DNA of 64,000 nt from Methylorubrum sp. B1-46 (GCF_021117295.1 NZ_CP088247.1:1813001-1877000), one strand, 5' to 3'. Shown: positions 47,058 to 59,061, counted from the first letter of the stretch. Numbers and translations: made by a program. Notes: generated from the letters alone by a model not told the origin.

Positions 47058-47308
47058 GACTTTCCTGGCACTGAGACAACAAGCGTGGGGGCACTCGACG
47101 AGGCAAGCCTAGTCGAGAGCGGTGCCGTCCCACGCGCTCGCGTACGAGCCTTCCCGTCCACGCGACACTTTGCAACCCCTAACAGTCATGGTTTTTGTAC
47201 TGATCCCGTTTGGACGGCAGGCGGGAAGAGACTGAAGGGGTTTCGACTCGGCGCCGACGGCGGTACCCGACGCTTCGCCGTATCCGCAAAACCGTCTATG
47301 ACCGCCCG

Positions 47309-49048
47309 ATGACCGCTCCCCTGCCGCCGGCGCCGCCGCTTGGCGAACCGATCGAAGCACGCCTGCGCCGTGGCCTCGGGGCCCGGTCGATCGTGCTCGT
47401 CGGTCTGATGGGGGCGGGCAAGAGCACCGTCGGCCGCCGCCTCGCCAGCCGCCTCGGCCTGATGTTCAAGGACGCCGACCACGAGATCGAAGCGGCGGCC
47501 AAGCTCACCATCGCCGACATCTTCGCCATCTACGGCGAGGCGAGCTTTCGCGAGGGGGAGGAGCGTGTGATCGCGCGCCTGCTGCGCGAGGGGCCGATGG
47601 TGCTGGCCACCGGCGGCGGCGCGTTCATGCGCGAGGCGACGCGGGCGCGAATCGCCGAGGGCGGCATCTCGGTCTGGCTCAAGGCGGATCTCGAGGTGCT
47701 GATGCGCCGCGTGCGCAAGCGCAACACCCGCCCTCTTCTCCAGACGGAGGATCCGGAAGCGACCATGCGTGCGCTGATGGAAGTGCGCCATCCCGTCTAT
47801 GCCCAGGCCGATGTCACGGTCTTGTCTCGCGAAGTGTCCCATGACCGCGTGGTGGAAGACGTGATGGAAGCCCTCGACCTTCACATCAACCCATCCCGCG
47901 TGTCCCAATCGCAACATTTGACATATTCCATGAAGCAACCGTCAACGCGCGTGAACGTTCCTCTCTCGGGCGGGCGTGAATACGATATCCGCATCGGCCG
48001 CGGCCTGATCGATGCGGTGGGCGCGGAGGCGCGCGATCTCGGTGCGAGGGCCGCCGGCATCGTCACGGACGAAACGGTCGCCGGGCTCTACGGTGAGCGC
48101 GTGCGGTCGAGCCTTGAGGCCGCCGGCCTGCGCTGCGGGATCATCGCCGTGCCGCCGGGCGAAGCGTCCAAGAGTTACGCGGAATTCGCCCGCGTCAGCG
48201 ACGGTTTGCTGGCTCATAAGATCGAGCGCGGCGACCTCGTGGTGGCGCTCGGTGGGGGGGTGGTCGGGGATCTCGCGGGCTTCGCGGCGGCCTCGCTGCG
48301 GCGCGGGGTCCGCTTCCTCCAAGTTCCGACGACCTTGCTCGCGCAGGTTGATTCGTCCGTCGGCGGAAAGACCGGGATCAACTCGCCGCTGGGAAAGAAC
48401 CTGATCGGCGCCTTCCATCAGCCTCGGCTCGTTCTGGCCGATACCGCCACCCTCGACACCCTCTCCGAGCGCGAGATGCGGGCAGGCTACGCCGAGGTCG
48501 CCAAGTACGGCCTGATCGGCGACGCCGACTTCTTCGAATGGTGCGAGGCGAACTGGGCCGGCATCTTCTCCGGCGGGTCCGAGCGTGACGAGGCGGTGGC
48601 CGCCTGCTGCCGCGCCAAGGCCGGCGTGGTCACACGCGACGAGCGGGAGGACGGCGAGCGCGCTCTGCTCAATCTCGGCCACACCTTCGGCCACGCCCTG
48701 GAGCGGCTGACCGGCTACGACGCCACCCGCCTCGTCCACGGCGAGGGCGTCGCGATCGGGCTGGCGCTCGCCTTCCGCTTCTCGGCCCGGCTCGGCCTGT
48801 GCCCCGGCCAGGATGCGGGGCGCGTGGCCAACCATCTCGCGCTCGCCGGCCTGCCGACCCGCCTGAGCCAAGTGCCGGGCGGGGCCGGTGATCCCGACAC
48901 GCTCCTCGACGCCATGGCCCAGGACAAGAAGGTCCGCGACGGTCAGCTCACCTTCATCCTCGCCCGCGGTATCGGCCAGAGCTTCATCGCGCCGGGGATC
49001 GAGGCGGGCGAAGTGCGGGCGTTCCTGGAGGAGGAATTGCGGGGCTGA
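47309..49048 (+). CDS. aroKB: Fused shikimate kinase / 3-dehydroquinate synthase
   Basis: One uninterrupted 579-residue frame joins two shikimate-pathway enzymes. Residues 1-~200 are shikimate kinase (VGLMGAGKSTVGRRLASRLG, DADHEIEAAA, MVLATGGGAF, and RNTRPLL in the lid). A short linker (SRVSQSQHLTYS) leads to a Met where a separate AroB would normally begin. The rest is 3-dehydroquinate synthase (VPPGEASKSYAEF, VVALGGGVVGDLAGFAAASL, VDSSVGGKTGINSPLGKN, and zinc ligands in LGHTFGHALE and LVHGEGVAIGL). There is no stop between the halves, so they are one polypeptide unless the internal ATG at 47931 is also used. Confidence 0.9.
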   Translation: MTAPLPPAPPLGEPIEARLRRGLGARSIVLVGLMGAGKSTVGRRLASRLGLMFKDADHEIEAAAKLTIADIFAIYGEASFREGEERVIARLLREGPMVLATGGGAFMREATRARIAEGGISVWLKADLEVLMRRVRKRNTRPLLQTEDPEATMRALMEVRHPVYAQADVTVLSREVSHDRVVEDVMEALDLHINPSRVSQSQHLTYSMKQPSTRVNVPLSGGREYDIRIGRGLIDAVGAEARDLGARAAGIVTDETVAGLYGERVRSSLEAAGLRCGIIAVPPGEASKSYAEFARVSDGLLAHKIERGDLVVALGGGVVGDLAGFAAASLRRGVRFLQVPTTLLAQVDSSVGGKTGINSPLGKNLIGAFHQPRLVLADTATLDTLSEREMRAGYAEVAKYGLIGDADFFEWCEANWAGIFSGGSERDEAVAACCRAKAGVVTRDEREDGERALLNLGHTFGHALERLTGYDATRLVHGEGVAIGLALAFRFSARLGLCPGQDAGRVANHLALAGLPTRLSQVPGGAGDPDTLLDAMAQDKKVRDGQLTFILARGIGQSFIAPGIEAGEVRAFLEEELRG

Positions 49049-49156
49049 GGCGTTAGACCCGCGCTTTCCCGGCCTCTGCCCGAAATCCAGCGCAGTCGCG
49101 TTCCCGCCCGAATGCGCCTATATGAGAGCCGTTCCAGCTTCCTAAGGTCTTGAGCC

Positions 49157-50434
49157 ATGGCGACGGCGTCGTTCGACTCCGCCCCGGGCGCATCGCGCGC
49201 CCTCCCCGCAATCGAGAAGGCCCCCGAGGTCACCGCCCTCTCGACCCTGCCCGGCCGTAAGGCCTCCCTCGTCGGTCTCACCCGTGAGGGATTGAAGCAG
49301 GCGCTCATCGGCATCGGCGTGCCCGAGCGCGAGACGCGGATGCGGGTGAGCCAGGTCTGGCACTGGATCTACGTGCGCGGCGCGCGCGAGTTCTCCGAGA
49401 TGACCAATGTCGGCAAGGGGCTGAAGGCGCAGCTTGCGGACCATTTCACCCTGGAGCGGCCGGAGGTCGTCACCGAGCAGGTCTCGCGCGATGGCACCCG
49501 CAAGTGGCTGCTGCGCATGGCGCCCACCGGCGCGCACGACCACAACCGCGGCGCCGAGATCGAGTGTGTCTACATTCCCGGCGACGACCGCGGCACGCTC
49601 TGCGTCTCGTCCCAGGTCGGCTGCACGCTGACCTGCTCGTTCTGCCACACCGGCACGCAGCGCCTCGTGCGCAACCTCTCCACCGCCGAGATCGTCTCGC
49701 AGCTCGTCGTCGCCCGCGACGCCCTCGGCGACTTCACCGGCCAGATGCCGGGCAAGGATGGCGGCGAGGCCGGGCGGCTCGTCACCAACATCGTGTTCAT
49801 GGGCATGGGCGAGCCGCTCTACAATCTCGACGCGGTGATCGACGCCATCGCGGTGATGTCGGACCAGGAGGGCCTCGCCCTCTCGCGCCGCCGCATCACG
49901 GTCTCGACCTCCGGGGTGGTGCCGCAGATCGAGCGGCTGGGGCTTGAGGCCAACGCCATGCTGGCGATCTCGCTGCACGCCGTGCGCGACGACCTGCGCG
50001 ACGAGCTGGTGCCGCTCAACCGCAAGTACCCGATCGCCCAGCTGCTCGACGCCTGCCGGACCTATCCGGGCCTCAGCAACGCCCGGCGCATCACCTTCGA
50101 GTACGTGATGCTGAAGGGCGTCAACGATTCGGACGCCGACGCCCGCGCCCTGGTGCGCCTGCTCAAGGGCATCCCGGCCAAGATCAACCTGATCCCGTTC
50201 AACCCCTGGCCCGGCTCGAAATACGAGTGCTCGGACTGGGAGCGGATCGAGCGCTTCTCCGAGATCGTCTTCACAGCCGGCTACGCCTCTCCGGTGCGCA
50301 CCCCGCGCGGGCGTGACATCCTCGCGGCCTGCGGCCAGCTCAAGAGCGAGACCGAGAAGCTGCGGGCACGGGCCCGGATGATGCTCGAAGAGGGCATGGG
50401 CGCCGAGGCCGTCTACGCCGATCAGGTCGACTGA
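49157..50434 (+). CDS. rlmN: Dual-specificity rRNA/tRNA adenine-C2 methyltransferase
   Basis: The 425-residue radical-SAM enzyme methylates A2503 of 23S rRNA and A37 of some tRNAs. It has [15 protein letters not shown] with the Fe-S cysteines (~C156, C160, C163), [37 protein letters not shown] and NPWPGSKYE. The methyl-carrying Cys is near residue 392 ([10 protein letters not shown]). The length is slightly long because of an ~30-residue N-terminal tail. Confidence 0.94.
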   Translation: MATASFDSAPGASRALPAIEKAPEVTALSTLPGRKASLVGLTREGLKQALIGIGVPERETRMRVSQVWHWIYVRGAREFSEMTNVGKGLKAQLADHFTLERPEVVTEQVSRDGTRKWLLRMAPTGAHDHNRGAEIECVYIPGDDRGTLCVSSQVGCTLTCSFCHTGTQRLVRNLSTAEIVSQLVVARDALGDFTGQMPGKDGGEAGRLVTNIVFMGMGEPLYNLDAVIDAIAVMSDQEGLALSRRRITVSTSGVVPQIERLGLEANAMLAISLHAVRDDLRDELVPLNRKYPIAQLLDACRTYPGLSNARRITFEYVMLKGVNDSDADARALVRLLKGIPAKINLIPFNPWPGSKYECSDWERIERFSEIVFTAGYASPVRTPRGRDILAACGQLKSETEKLRARARMMLEEGMGAEAVYADQVD

Positions 50435-50445
50435 TTTTTCGTGCT

Positions 50446-50469
50446 CCCTCCCCGCTCGCGCGGGGAGGG
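50446..50469. terminator. Hairpin between convergent rlmN and pckA
   Basis: CCCTCCCCGC (50446-50455) and GCGGGGAGGG (50460-50469) are perfect ten-base arms around TCGC, between the stops of rlmN and pckA. It lacks a classical T tail in either direction (ATTTTT precedes it on the plus strand). A bidirectional or Rho-aided terminator is likely. Confidence 0.5.
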
Positions 50470-50480
50470 GCTGCGACCGC

Positions 50481-52100
<1,620 letters not shown>

Positions 52101-52412
52101 GGGGTTTCTCTCCCTCACGGCCCCTGATCGCGCCGTCGCGCCGGTCTCGCCGACTGTTTCGCGTCTTCTGGCGAGGCGTCCGTGCGGTCGGTCAGGGCCG
52201 CCGCACGCAGGTTCTCCGCCCCGTCTGCTCAATGGATCGGTCTCCGGCGTGACCGTCAACTATTCCTTGGTATGGGCTCAAATAAAATTTACTCGCCGGC
52301 TTCTCAGGGGATGGTCGCGCCGTCGGCATCGGGAACGGGCAAAATCGCGGCAGAAGGCCTATGTGAGAGAGGGCGCCCGCCGTCCCTTCCCAGCCACAGC
52401 CGTATCGCCCGC
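52101..52412. other. Divergent promoter region of pckA and recR
   Basis: This 312-base gap has no gene. Its centre (about 52256-52295) is distinctly A/T-rich compared with the flanks, including an AATAAAATTTA run, as expected for promoter DNA. No specific operator is clear. Confidence 0.35.
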
Positions 52413-53018
52413 ATGCCCCAAGCCGTCGCCGGCCCCGAGATCGAGCGTCTGATCCAGCTTCTCGGGCGCATGCCAGGGCTGGGGCCCCGCTCCGCCCGCC
52501 GGGCCGCGCTCCAACTGATCAAGAAGCGCGAGACCCTGCTGGCGCCGCTCGCCGACGCGATGCGGATCGCGGCCGATCGCATCGTCGTGTGCCGTTCCTG
52601 CGGCAACGTCGATACCAGCGATCCCTGCACGATCTGCCGGGACGAAACGCGTGATCCCACCACCCTCGTGGTGGTGGAGGACGTGTCCGATCTCTGGGCG
52701 CTGGAGCGCTCCGGCGCGGTCAAGGCGCGCTATCACGTGCTCGGCGGCGTGCTCTCGGCGCTCGATGGCGTGCGGCCCGAGCATCTCACCATCGGCCGCC
52801 TCGTGGAGCGGGCGAGCGAACCGGGGGTGAAGGAGATCATCCTGGCGCTGAACGCCACGGTCGATGGCCAGACCACGGCCCACTACGTCACCGAATCGCT
52901 CAAGCCGCTCGGGCTGACGATCACCCGCCTTGCCCACGGCGTGCCGGTGGGCGGCGAGCTCGATTACCTCGACGAGGGCACGCTCACGGCGGCGATCCGC
53001 AGCCGCACGGCGTTCTGA
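52413..53018 (+). CDS. recR: Recombination mediator RecR
   Basis: The 201-residue protein acts with RecFO to load RecA at gaps. It has the HhH-type start ([20 protein letters not shown]), the zinc finger [16 protein letters not shown], the Toprim domain ([18 protein letters not shown]) and the C-terminal [17 protein letters not shown]. The ATG at 52413 gives the family length and start ([18 protein letters not shown]); a longer frame to 52182 has no support. Confidence 0.95.
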   Translation: MPQAVAGPEIERLIQLLGRMPGLGPRSARRAALQLIKKRETLLAPLADAMRIAADRIVVCRSCGNVDTSDPCTICRDETRDPTTLVVVEDVSDLWALERSGAVKARYHVLGGVLSALDGVRPEHLTIGRLVERASEPGVKEIILALNATVDGQTTAHYVTESLKPLGLTITRLAHGVPVGGELDYLDEGTLTAAIRSRTAF

Positions 53019-53205
53019 GGGCGGTCGTTCCGTGCGGAGCGAGAACGAGGCCGCGCGGGACTAATCACCACGCTCAAGCCGCACGGCACGGCGAGAGGTC
53101 CGGACCAGGGTTCGAGGCCGCCTGCTCGGCGCTTCCGTTCGGAGCGATCCCGTAACGGCTTCTTAAATCGCACCATGACAAATCTGGTCGCGGACCGGCG
53201 CGGCT

Positions 53206-54597
53206 GTGCCGAAAGACAGTATTTTCCGCACGGATCGTCCCGGCTCGACCATGATGGATCTTCAAGCAGATCAGGGTCCTGGCCGTGGGACGAAGTTCCA
53301 AGGTCCGAGAAATCAAGATCCGAAAAATCAAGTTCCGAGACATCAAGCGCTGGGATCTGAAGTCCCGCGATTCCACGAGCGGCTGGCCACGCCCTTCGTA
53401 GTGCGGATGCTCCTCCTGAGCCTCGTGGCTGTCATGCTCAGCAAGGCGCTGCGCTACGCCGGGCTTCTTCCCGCTCAGGAACTCACGGATTTCGACGCCT
53501 TCTACGTCGCCGGCCGGATGGTGTGGCAGGGCGACATCGCCCAGGCCTACCATCTCCCGTCTCTGTTGGAGGCGCAGCAGGCTCTCACCGGCGAGCAGGC
53601 CTTCCTGCCCTGGACCTACCCCCCGCCCTTCAACCTCGTGGTGGCGGCGCTCGCACCCCTGCCGATCAGTCTCGCCTATCTCGTGTTCGCCGGCTCGACG
53701 CTCGCGGCCTACCTTCTCGTCCTGCGCCGGATCGCCGGGCCACACTTCGCGACCGTCGTCGTCGCGCTGGCGCCGGCCCTCTTCATCGCGGTGGCCGGCG
53801 GCCAGAACGGCTTTCTCACCGGTACGCTGATCGGGCTGACGGCCCTCGGTCTCCTCGGCGGACGGGCGCTGGCCGGGTTGCCGCTCGGCCTGATGGTGAT
53901 CAAGCCGCATCTCGCCGTCGGGCTCGCGGTCTGCGCCCTCGTTCTGCGCCGCTGGCGATGCCTCGGGTTCGCTGCCGTGACGGCCGCGCTCGCGCTCGCG
54001 CTCTCCACCTTCGTGCTCGGCCCGGCGATCTGGCCAGCCTTCCTCGGTGGCGTGGAGGAGGCCAAGGCGTTCCTGGCCGCGGGCGCCTACCCGCTTTTTC
54101 GGATGATCTCGGTCTACGCGTGGCTGCGCAGCCTCGATCTGCCGGCCGCCCTCGCGCTGGCGGCCCAGATGGCGACCGCCGCTTCGGTCCTCGGCCTGAT
54201 CCCGCTTGCCCTTTGGAAAGGGATGCCGCGACGGCAGGTCGTCGGCCTTGCCGCACTGGTGAGCCTGTTCGTCAGCCCCTACGCCTACGACTACGACCTG
54301 CCGCTCTACGGCATCGCCCTCGCCCTTCTGCTGCCCGACCTCCTCCGGCAGGCGCGCCGAGGGGAGGAGCTTGCCCTGTTCGGGCTCGGCTGGATCGTGG
54401 GTGGCTACGGCATCATGGCGACCCCGCTGCACGGGGCCCTGAGCGGAACGGCCCTGGTGTTGCCCGTCGGGATCTCGCTCTCGGCCCCGCCCTTCCTCCT
54501 CCTTCTCGCATTGGTCTGGCGCATCCTCCGCCGGACGCAGGCGGTGCCGGGTTCGACGCAGGTCAAGGCCGCGACGGTCCGCATGGCTCACGCCTGA
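53206..54597 (+). CDS. GT87-type (DUF2029) membrane glycosyltransferase
   Basis: The 463-residue protein has about ten membrane helices (for example LLLSLVAVMLSKALRYAG, FATVVVALAPALFIAVA, LPLGLMVIKPHLAVGLAVCA). The first loop has DFDAFYVAGRMVWQGDIAQA, including the aspartates typical of the polyprenyl-phosphate-sugar mannosyl/arabinosyl transferases. The N-terminal ~55 residues carry three pentapeptide repeats (GPRNQ, DPKNQ, VPRHQ) from a 15-base DNA repeat and are probably disordered. It lies eight bases before DprE1- and DprE2-like genes, so a polyprenyl-linked pentose may be its donor. The start could be a later Met. Confidence 0.7.
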   Translation: MPKDSIFRTDRPGSTMMDLQADQGPGRGTKFQGPRNQDPKNQVPRHQALGSEVPRFHERLATPFVVRMLLLSLVAVMLSKALRYAGLLPAQELTDFDAFYVAGRMVWQGDIAQAYHLPSLLEAQQALTGEQAFLPWTYPPPFNLVVAALAPLPISLAYLVFAGSTLAAYLLVLRRIAGPHFATVVVALAPALFIAVAGGQNGFLTGTLIGLTALGLLGGRALAGLPLGLMVIKPHLAVGLAVCALVLRRWRCLGFAAVTAALALALSTFVLGPAIWPAFLGGVEEAKAFLAAGAYPLFRMISVYAWLRSLDLPAALALAAQMATAASVLGLIPLALWKGMPRRQVVGLAALVSLFVSPYAYDYDLPLYGIALALLLPDLLRQARRGEELALFGLGWIVGGYGIMATPLHGALSGTALVLPVGISLSAPPFLLLLALVWRILRRTQAVPGSTQVKAATVRMAHA

Positions 54598-54605
54598 GCG
54601 CCGTT

Positions 54606-55979
54606 ATGCCCGCAAACCTTGCCCTCGCCGATGGCGGCCCGGAGGCGCGGAGCCTGCGGACGATCTCTGGCTGGGGCCGGTATCCCCGCGCGGCCAGCGA
54701 GATCCTGGTGGCGGATGCGCCCGAAACCCTGCCCACGCTCCTGCGCGGCCGGCGGGGCGTAATCGCCCGCGGCGCCGGGCGCGCCTACGGCGATGCCGCC
54801 GTCGGCCAGCGCATCACGTGCCTGACCGGCGCCCTCGACCGGATCCGCGGCTTCGACCCCGCCACGGGGCGGCTGCGGGCCGAGGCCGGCGTGATGCTGG
54901 CCGACATCGTTCGCACTTTCCTGCCGCGGGGCTTCTTCCCGCCGGTCGTGCCCGGCACGCAGTTCGTGACGCTGGGCGGGATGATCGCCTCCGACGTCCA
55001 CGGCAAGAACCACCACCGCGAGGGCGGCTTCGGCGCCCATGTCGAGGCCCTGACGCTGCTGACGCCCGACGGCGTCCCGCGCGTCTGCTCGCGCGACCAG
55101 AACCCCGATCTCTTCGCCATGACGCTCGGCGGGATGGGGCTGACCGGCACGATCCTCGATGCCACCTTCCGGCTGCGGCCGGTCGAGAGCGGCTGGATCT
55201 GCCAGCAGACCCGCGTCGCCGCCGACCTTCCGGCGATGCTGCGGGCGCTGGATGAGGATGACGCGGCGACCTATTCCGTCGCCTGGATCGACTGCCTCGC
55301 CCGCGGGGCCGCTCTCGGGCGCGGCCTCGTCTATCGCGGCGAGCATGCCGGGCGCGAAGCCTGCCTCGCCGCCGGGTGCGACCCATTCCCCATCCCGACC
55401 CGTAGCCGGCTCACGGTGCCGCCTGGACTGCCGGGCTGGACCCTGAATCGCGCCTCCGTCACGGCCTTCAACGCGCTCTACTTTCGCCGAGGGAGGGCGG
55501 CGCCTGCCTCGGGTCTCGTGCCGTGGCAGAGCTATTTCTTCCCCCTCGACGGGCTGGCGTCCTGGAACCGCCTCTACGGCGCCCGCGGCTTCGTGCAGCA
55601 CCAATGCGTCGTGCCCCGGCGGGGCGCCGAGTCCGTCCTGGCCAGAATTCTCGATCGGGTCGCCCACCTCGGCACCGCCTCGCCGCTGGCAGTGCTCAAG
55701 CGGCTCGGCCCCGGCGGGCACGGGTTGTCCTTCCCGATGGAGGGCTACACGCTGGCCCTCGACCTGCCGGCGAATGCTGCGACCTTCGCCCTGCTCGCCG
55801 CGCTCGACCGGAGCGTCGTTGCGGCCGGCGGACGGCTCTACCTCGCCAAGGATGCCCGCCAGAGCCGGGACACCTTCGAGGCGGGCTATCCCGCCCTGCC
55901 CGCCTTCCGAGACCTCCGGCGCCGGCTCGGCGCCGACGGGGTGCTCGCCTCCCGCCTCTCCGCGCGCCTGGGATTGTGA
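54606..55979 (+). CDS. DprE1-like FAD-linked oxidase
   Basis: The 457-residue oxidase of the VAO/FAD-binding-4 family has RGVIARGAGRAYGDAAVGQR, PPVVPGTQFVTLGGMIASDV, then HGKNHHREGGFGAHVEALTL and a DLFAMTLGGMGLTGTILDAT region. The DVHGKNHHREGSFG-type pattern is characteristic of DprE1, which oxidises decaprenylphosphoryl ribose to the 2-keto form. The next gene is a DprE2-like reductase, overlapping by one base. The exact polyprenol and sugar in this organism are not known. Confidence 0.8.
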   Translation: MPANLALADGGPEARSLRTISGWGRYPRAASEILVADAPETLPTLLRGRRGVIARGAGRAYGDAAVGQRITCLTGALDRIRGFDPATGRLRAEAGVMLADIVRTFLPRGFFPPVVPGTQFVTLGGMIASDVHGKNHHREGGFGAHVEALTLLTPDGVPRVCSRDQNPDLFAMTLGGMGLTGTILDATFRLRPVESGWICQQTRVAADLPAMLRALDEDDAATYSVAWIDCLARGAALGRGLVYRGEHAGREACLAAGCDPFPIPTRSRLTVPPGLPGWTLNRASVTAFNALYFRRGRAAPASGLVPWQSYFFPLDGLASWNRLYGARGFVQHQCVVPRRGAESVLARILDRVAHLGTASPLAVLKRLGPGGHGLSFPMEGYTLALDLPANAATFALLAALDRSVVAAGGRLYLAKDARQSRDTFEAGYPALPAFRDLRRRLGADGVLASRLSARLGL

Positions 55980-56716
55980 TGGCCGGAACCCTGCTCCTCG
56001 TCGGGGCCACCTCCGATATCGGCCACGCCGTGGCCGCGCGCTACGCCGAGGCCGGCTGGCGCATCCTGCTGGCGGCGCGCGACCCCGAGCGGGCGCAACG
56101 CAGCGCCGACGACCTCCAAGCGCGCCACCGGGCCGAGGTCACGCTGCTGCGCCTCGATATTCTGGAGAGCGAGAGCTTCGCCGCGTGGCTCGACGGGCTG
56201 CCGGTCTTGCCCGACACCGTGATCTGCGCTGTGGGCGAACTCGGCGACCAGGGCCGAGCCGAGAGCGATCCCGCCCATGCCGAGCGGGTGATGCGGACGA
56301 ATTTTCTGGGACCGTCCCTGCTGCTCGGCCTCCTCGCCGAGCGCTTCGCCGCGCGGGGCAGCGGCGCCATCGTCGGCATCAGCTCGGTCGCCGGCGACCG
56401 CGGGCGCGGCTCGAACTACGTCTACGGCGCCGGCAAGGCCGGCTTCACCGCCTTTCTCTCCGGCCTGCGCAACCGTCTAGCCAAGAGCGGGGTCCGGGTG
56501 GTGACGGTGAAACCCGGCTTCGTGCGCACCCGGATGACCCGAAACTTGCGTCTGCCGCCGCTCCTGACCGCCGAGCCGGTCGAGGTCGGGCGGGCGGTCT
56601 ATGCCGCCGCGGAAGGGCGCGGGGGCGACGTGATCTATGTGCGCAAGGTCTGGCGCCTCGTCATGGCGGTGATTGGTGCGATCCCCGAGCCCGTGTTCAA
56701 GCGCCTGAGTCTGTGA
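55979..56716 (+). CDS. DprE2-like short-chain dehydrogenase
   Basis: The 245-residue SDR has the cofactor motif [20 protein letters not shown], the catalytic segment [20 protein letters not shown] and [20 protein letters not shown] (Ser-Tyr-Lys), and [20 protein letters not shown], as in DprE2. It would reduce the 2-keto sugar made by the upstream oxidase to a polyprenyl-phospho-arabinose. Its ATG overlaps the oxidase stop (TGATG), confirming coupling. Confidence 0.8.
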   Translation: MAGTLLLVGATSDIGHAVAARYAEAGWRILLAARDPERAQRSADDLQARHRAEVTLLRLDILESESFAAWLDGLPVLPDTVICAVGELGDQGRAESDPAHAERVMRTNFLGPSLLLGLLAERFAARGSGAIVGISSVAGDRGRGSNYVYGAGKAGFTAFLSGLRNRLAKSGVRVVTVKPGFVRTRMTRNLRLPPLLTAEPVEVGRAVYAAAEGRGGDVIYVRKVWRLVMAVIGAIPEPVFKRLSL

Positions 56717-56834
56717 CCGCGAAAGACCCCTCCCGTCGGCATTTGACCGCCCCCCCGCCGCCGCCTATCTCCGGGTCAGAGAGCGCGTTTTCGCGCGCGT
56801 TCGAAACGCCCTTGCCCCTCCCGGCCCGGAAGCC

Positions 56835-57350
56835 ATGACTGTCCGCCCCCTCGTCATCCTGCCCGACGCGCAGCTGCGCCGCATCTCCGAGCCGGTGAGC
56901 GCGATCACCGACGAGATCCGCACGCTCGCCCGCGACATGATCGAGACGATGTACGACGCCCCCGGCGTCGGCCTCGCCGCGATCCAGATCGGGGTGGCCA
57001 AGCGCGTCGTCACCATCGACACCTCGAAGGACGAGAACGCGAAGAACCCGACCGTCTACCTCAACCCGGAGATCGTCTGGTCGTCCGAGGAGAAGCGCAT
57101 CTACGACGAGGGCTGCCTGTCGATCCCCGAATTCTACGGCGAGGTCGAGCGGCCGGACCGGGTCCGGGTGCGCTACATGACCCTCGACGGCGAAACCGTG
57201 GAGCAGGAGGCCGACGGCCTGCTCGCCACCTGCCTCCAGCACGAGATCGACCATCTCAACGGTGTGCTGTTCATCGATCACCTGTCGAAGCTCAAGCGCG
57301 ACCGGGTGATGAAGAAGTTCACCAAGGCCGCCAAGCGCGACGCCGCCTGA
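56835..57350 (+). CDS. def: Peptide deformylase
   Basis: The 171-residue metalloenzyme removes the formyl group from nascent proteins. All three motifs are present: [10 protein letters not shown] (45-54), EGCLSIP with Cys94, and QHEIDHLNG with His136, Glu137 and His140. It sits ten bases upstream of fmt, the usual pair. Confidence 0.95.
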   Translation: MTVRPLVILPDAQLRRISEPVSAITDEIRTLARDMIETMYDAPGVGLAAIQIGVAKRVVTIDTSKDENAKNPTVYLNPEIVWSSEEKRIYDEGCLSIPEFYGEVERPDRVRVRYMTLDGETVEQEADGLLATCLQHEIDHLNGVLFIDHLSKLKRDRVMKKFTKAAKRDAA

Positions 57351-57359
57351 ACGGACCCG

Positions 57360-58289
57360 ATGCGCATCGTCTTCATGGGAACGCCGGATTTCGCCGTCCC
57401 CACCCTGGACCGTCTCCACGCCGACGGCCACACCATCGCCGCCGTCTACACCCGCGCGCCCGCCAAGGCCGGCCGCGGCATGGCGCTGAAGCCCTCTCCC
57501 GTCCATGCCCGTGCCGATGCCCTGGGCCTGCCGGTGCTGACGCCGGCGACCCTGAAGAGCGAGGCGGCGGCGGACGACTTCGCCGGGCATGGGGCAGACG
57601 TGGCGGTCGTCGTCGCCTACGGCCTGCTGCTGCCTCAAAGAATCCTCGACCTGCCGCGCCACGGCTGCCTCAACCTGCATGGCTCGCTGCTGCCGCGCTG
57701 GCGCGGGGCCGCGCCGATCCAGCGGGCGGTGATGGCGGGCGACGCGATGAGCGGCGTCGGCGTGATGCGGATGGAGGCTGGGCTCGATACCGGCCCCGTG
57801 GCGATGGAAGAGCGCATCACGATCACCGAGGGCATGACGGCCGGCGAGTTGCACGACGCCTTGATGCCGCTCGGCGCCGACCTGATGGGGCGGGCGATCC
57901 GGACGCTGGAGCGGGGCGGCCTCACCTTCGTGCAGCAAGCCGAAGAGGGCGTCGTCTACGCCCACAAGATCACCAACGAAGAGGCGCGGATCGACTGGTC
58001 GCGGCCGGCCGAGGAGGTCGCGCGCCACATCAACGGGCTGTCGCCGTTTCCCGGCGCCTATTTCGAGGCCGATCTCGGTAAGGGGGCGGAGCGGGTGAAG
58101 GTGCTTCGGGCGTTGCCCGCGGACGGGTCCGGCGCGCCGGGCACGCTGCTCGACGCCGCCTGCACGGTGGCCTGCGGCACCGGCGCGGTGCGGCTCATCG
58201 AACTGCGCCGGGCCGGCAAGGGCGGCGTCGCGAGCGGCGAGGAGTTTTTGCGCGGGGCGCGGCTGGCGGCGGGAGCCTCCTTCGCGTGA
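57360..58289 (+). CDS. fmt: Methionyl-tRNA formyltransferase
   Basis: The 309-residue enzyme formylates initiator Met-tRNA. It has MRIVFMGTPDFAVPTLDRLH, CLNLHGSLLPRWRGAAPIQR with the catalytic Asn/His/folate loop, and GVMRMEAGLDTGPVAMEERI. The C-terminal tRNA-binding domain has INGLSPFPGAYFE. It follows def and precedes truA by 13 bases, all on the plus strand. Confidence 0.95.
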   Translation: MRIVFMGTPDFAVPTLDRLHADGHTIAAVYTRAPAKAGRGMALKPSPVHARADALGLPVLTPATLKSEAAADDFAGHGADVAVVVAYGLLLPQRILDLPRHGCLNLHGSLLPRWRGAAPIQRAVMAGDAMSGVGVMRMEAGLDTGPVAMEERITITEGMTAGELHDALMPLGADLMGRAIRTLERGGLTFVQQAEEGVVYAHKITNEEARIDWSRPAEEVARHINGLSPFPGAYFEADLGKGAERVKVLRALPADGSGAPGTLLDAACTVACGTGAVRLIELRRAGKGGVASGEEFLRGARLAAGASFA

Positions 58290-58302
58290 GCGCGCCCGTC
58301 TG

Positions 58303-59061
58303 ATGCCCCGCTACAAGCTTGTCATCGAGTATGACGGCGGACCGTTCTGCGGCTGGCAGCGTCAGGCCGACGACCCGACCGTGCAGGCGGCGATCGAGAT
58401 CGCCGTGACGCGGTTCTCCGGCGAGGCCGCGCGGCTGACCTGCGCCGGCCGCACCGATGCGGGGGTCCACGCCATCCATCAGGTGGCGCATCTCGATCTC
58501 GCCAAGGACTGGCGCACCGACACCGTGCGCGACGCGCTCAACGCGCACTTACGCCCGCAGCCGGTCGCCATCCTCTCCGCCGAATTGGTGACGGAGGCCT
58601 TCGACGCGCGGCACTCGGCGATCCGGCGGCACTACCGCTACCGCATCCTCAACCGGCGCAGCCCCGCCGCGCTGACCCGCGCCCATGTCTGGCATGTGCC
58701 CTGGCCGCTCGATGCCGGGCTGATGCACGCGGCCGCCCAGCGCCTGCTCGGCCGCCACGACTTTTCGGCGTTTCGCGCCGCGGAGTGCCAGGCGAACTCG
58801 CCCGTCCGCACCCTCGAACAGCTCGACGTGACGCGCGAGCGGATGGGCCTGTTCGAGGAAATCGTGATCGCGACCTCGGCCCGCTCCTTCCTGCACCATC
58901 AGGTGCGCGCCATGGCCGGCACGCTGATGCTCGCCGGCTGCCGCCGCCTCTCCGCCGACGACGTGGCGGAGATTCTGGCCACCAAGGCCAAGCACCGCTG
59001 CGGGCCGCTGGCCCCGGCCTGCGGGCTGACCTTCGTCGGCGTCGATTACGACGAGAGATAA
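58303..59061 (+). CDS. truA: tRNA pseudouridine(38-40) synthase
   Basis: The 252-residue enzyme has the TruA catalytic loop [17 protein letters not shown] with Asp52, plus [20 protein letters not shown] and [20 protein letters not shown]. It ends tail to tail with dapE with a 16-base overlap of the coding ends. Confidence 0.95.
   Translation: MPRYKLVIEYDGGPFCGWQRQADDPTVQAAIEIAVTRFSGEAARLTCAGRTDAGVHAIHQVAHLDLAKDWRTDTVRDALNAHLRPQPVAILSAELVTEAFDARHSAIRRHYRYRILNRRSPAALTRAHVWHVPWPLDAGLMHAAAQRLLGRHDFSAFRAAECQANSPVRTLEQLDVTRERMGLFEEIVIATSARSFLHHQVRAMAGTLMLAGCRRLSADDVAEILATKAKHRCGPLAPACGLTFVGVDYDER

Noticed and set aside
53523..55979. One 818-residue fusion of the GT87 region and the DprE1-like oxidase
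   Set aside because: The first part is in a different frame from the membrane transferase and has no hydrophobic helices. The oxidase starts at 54606.
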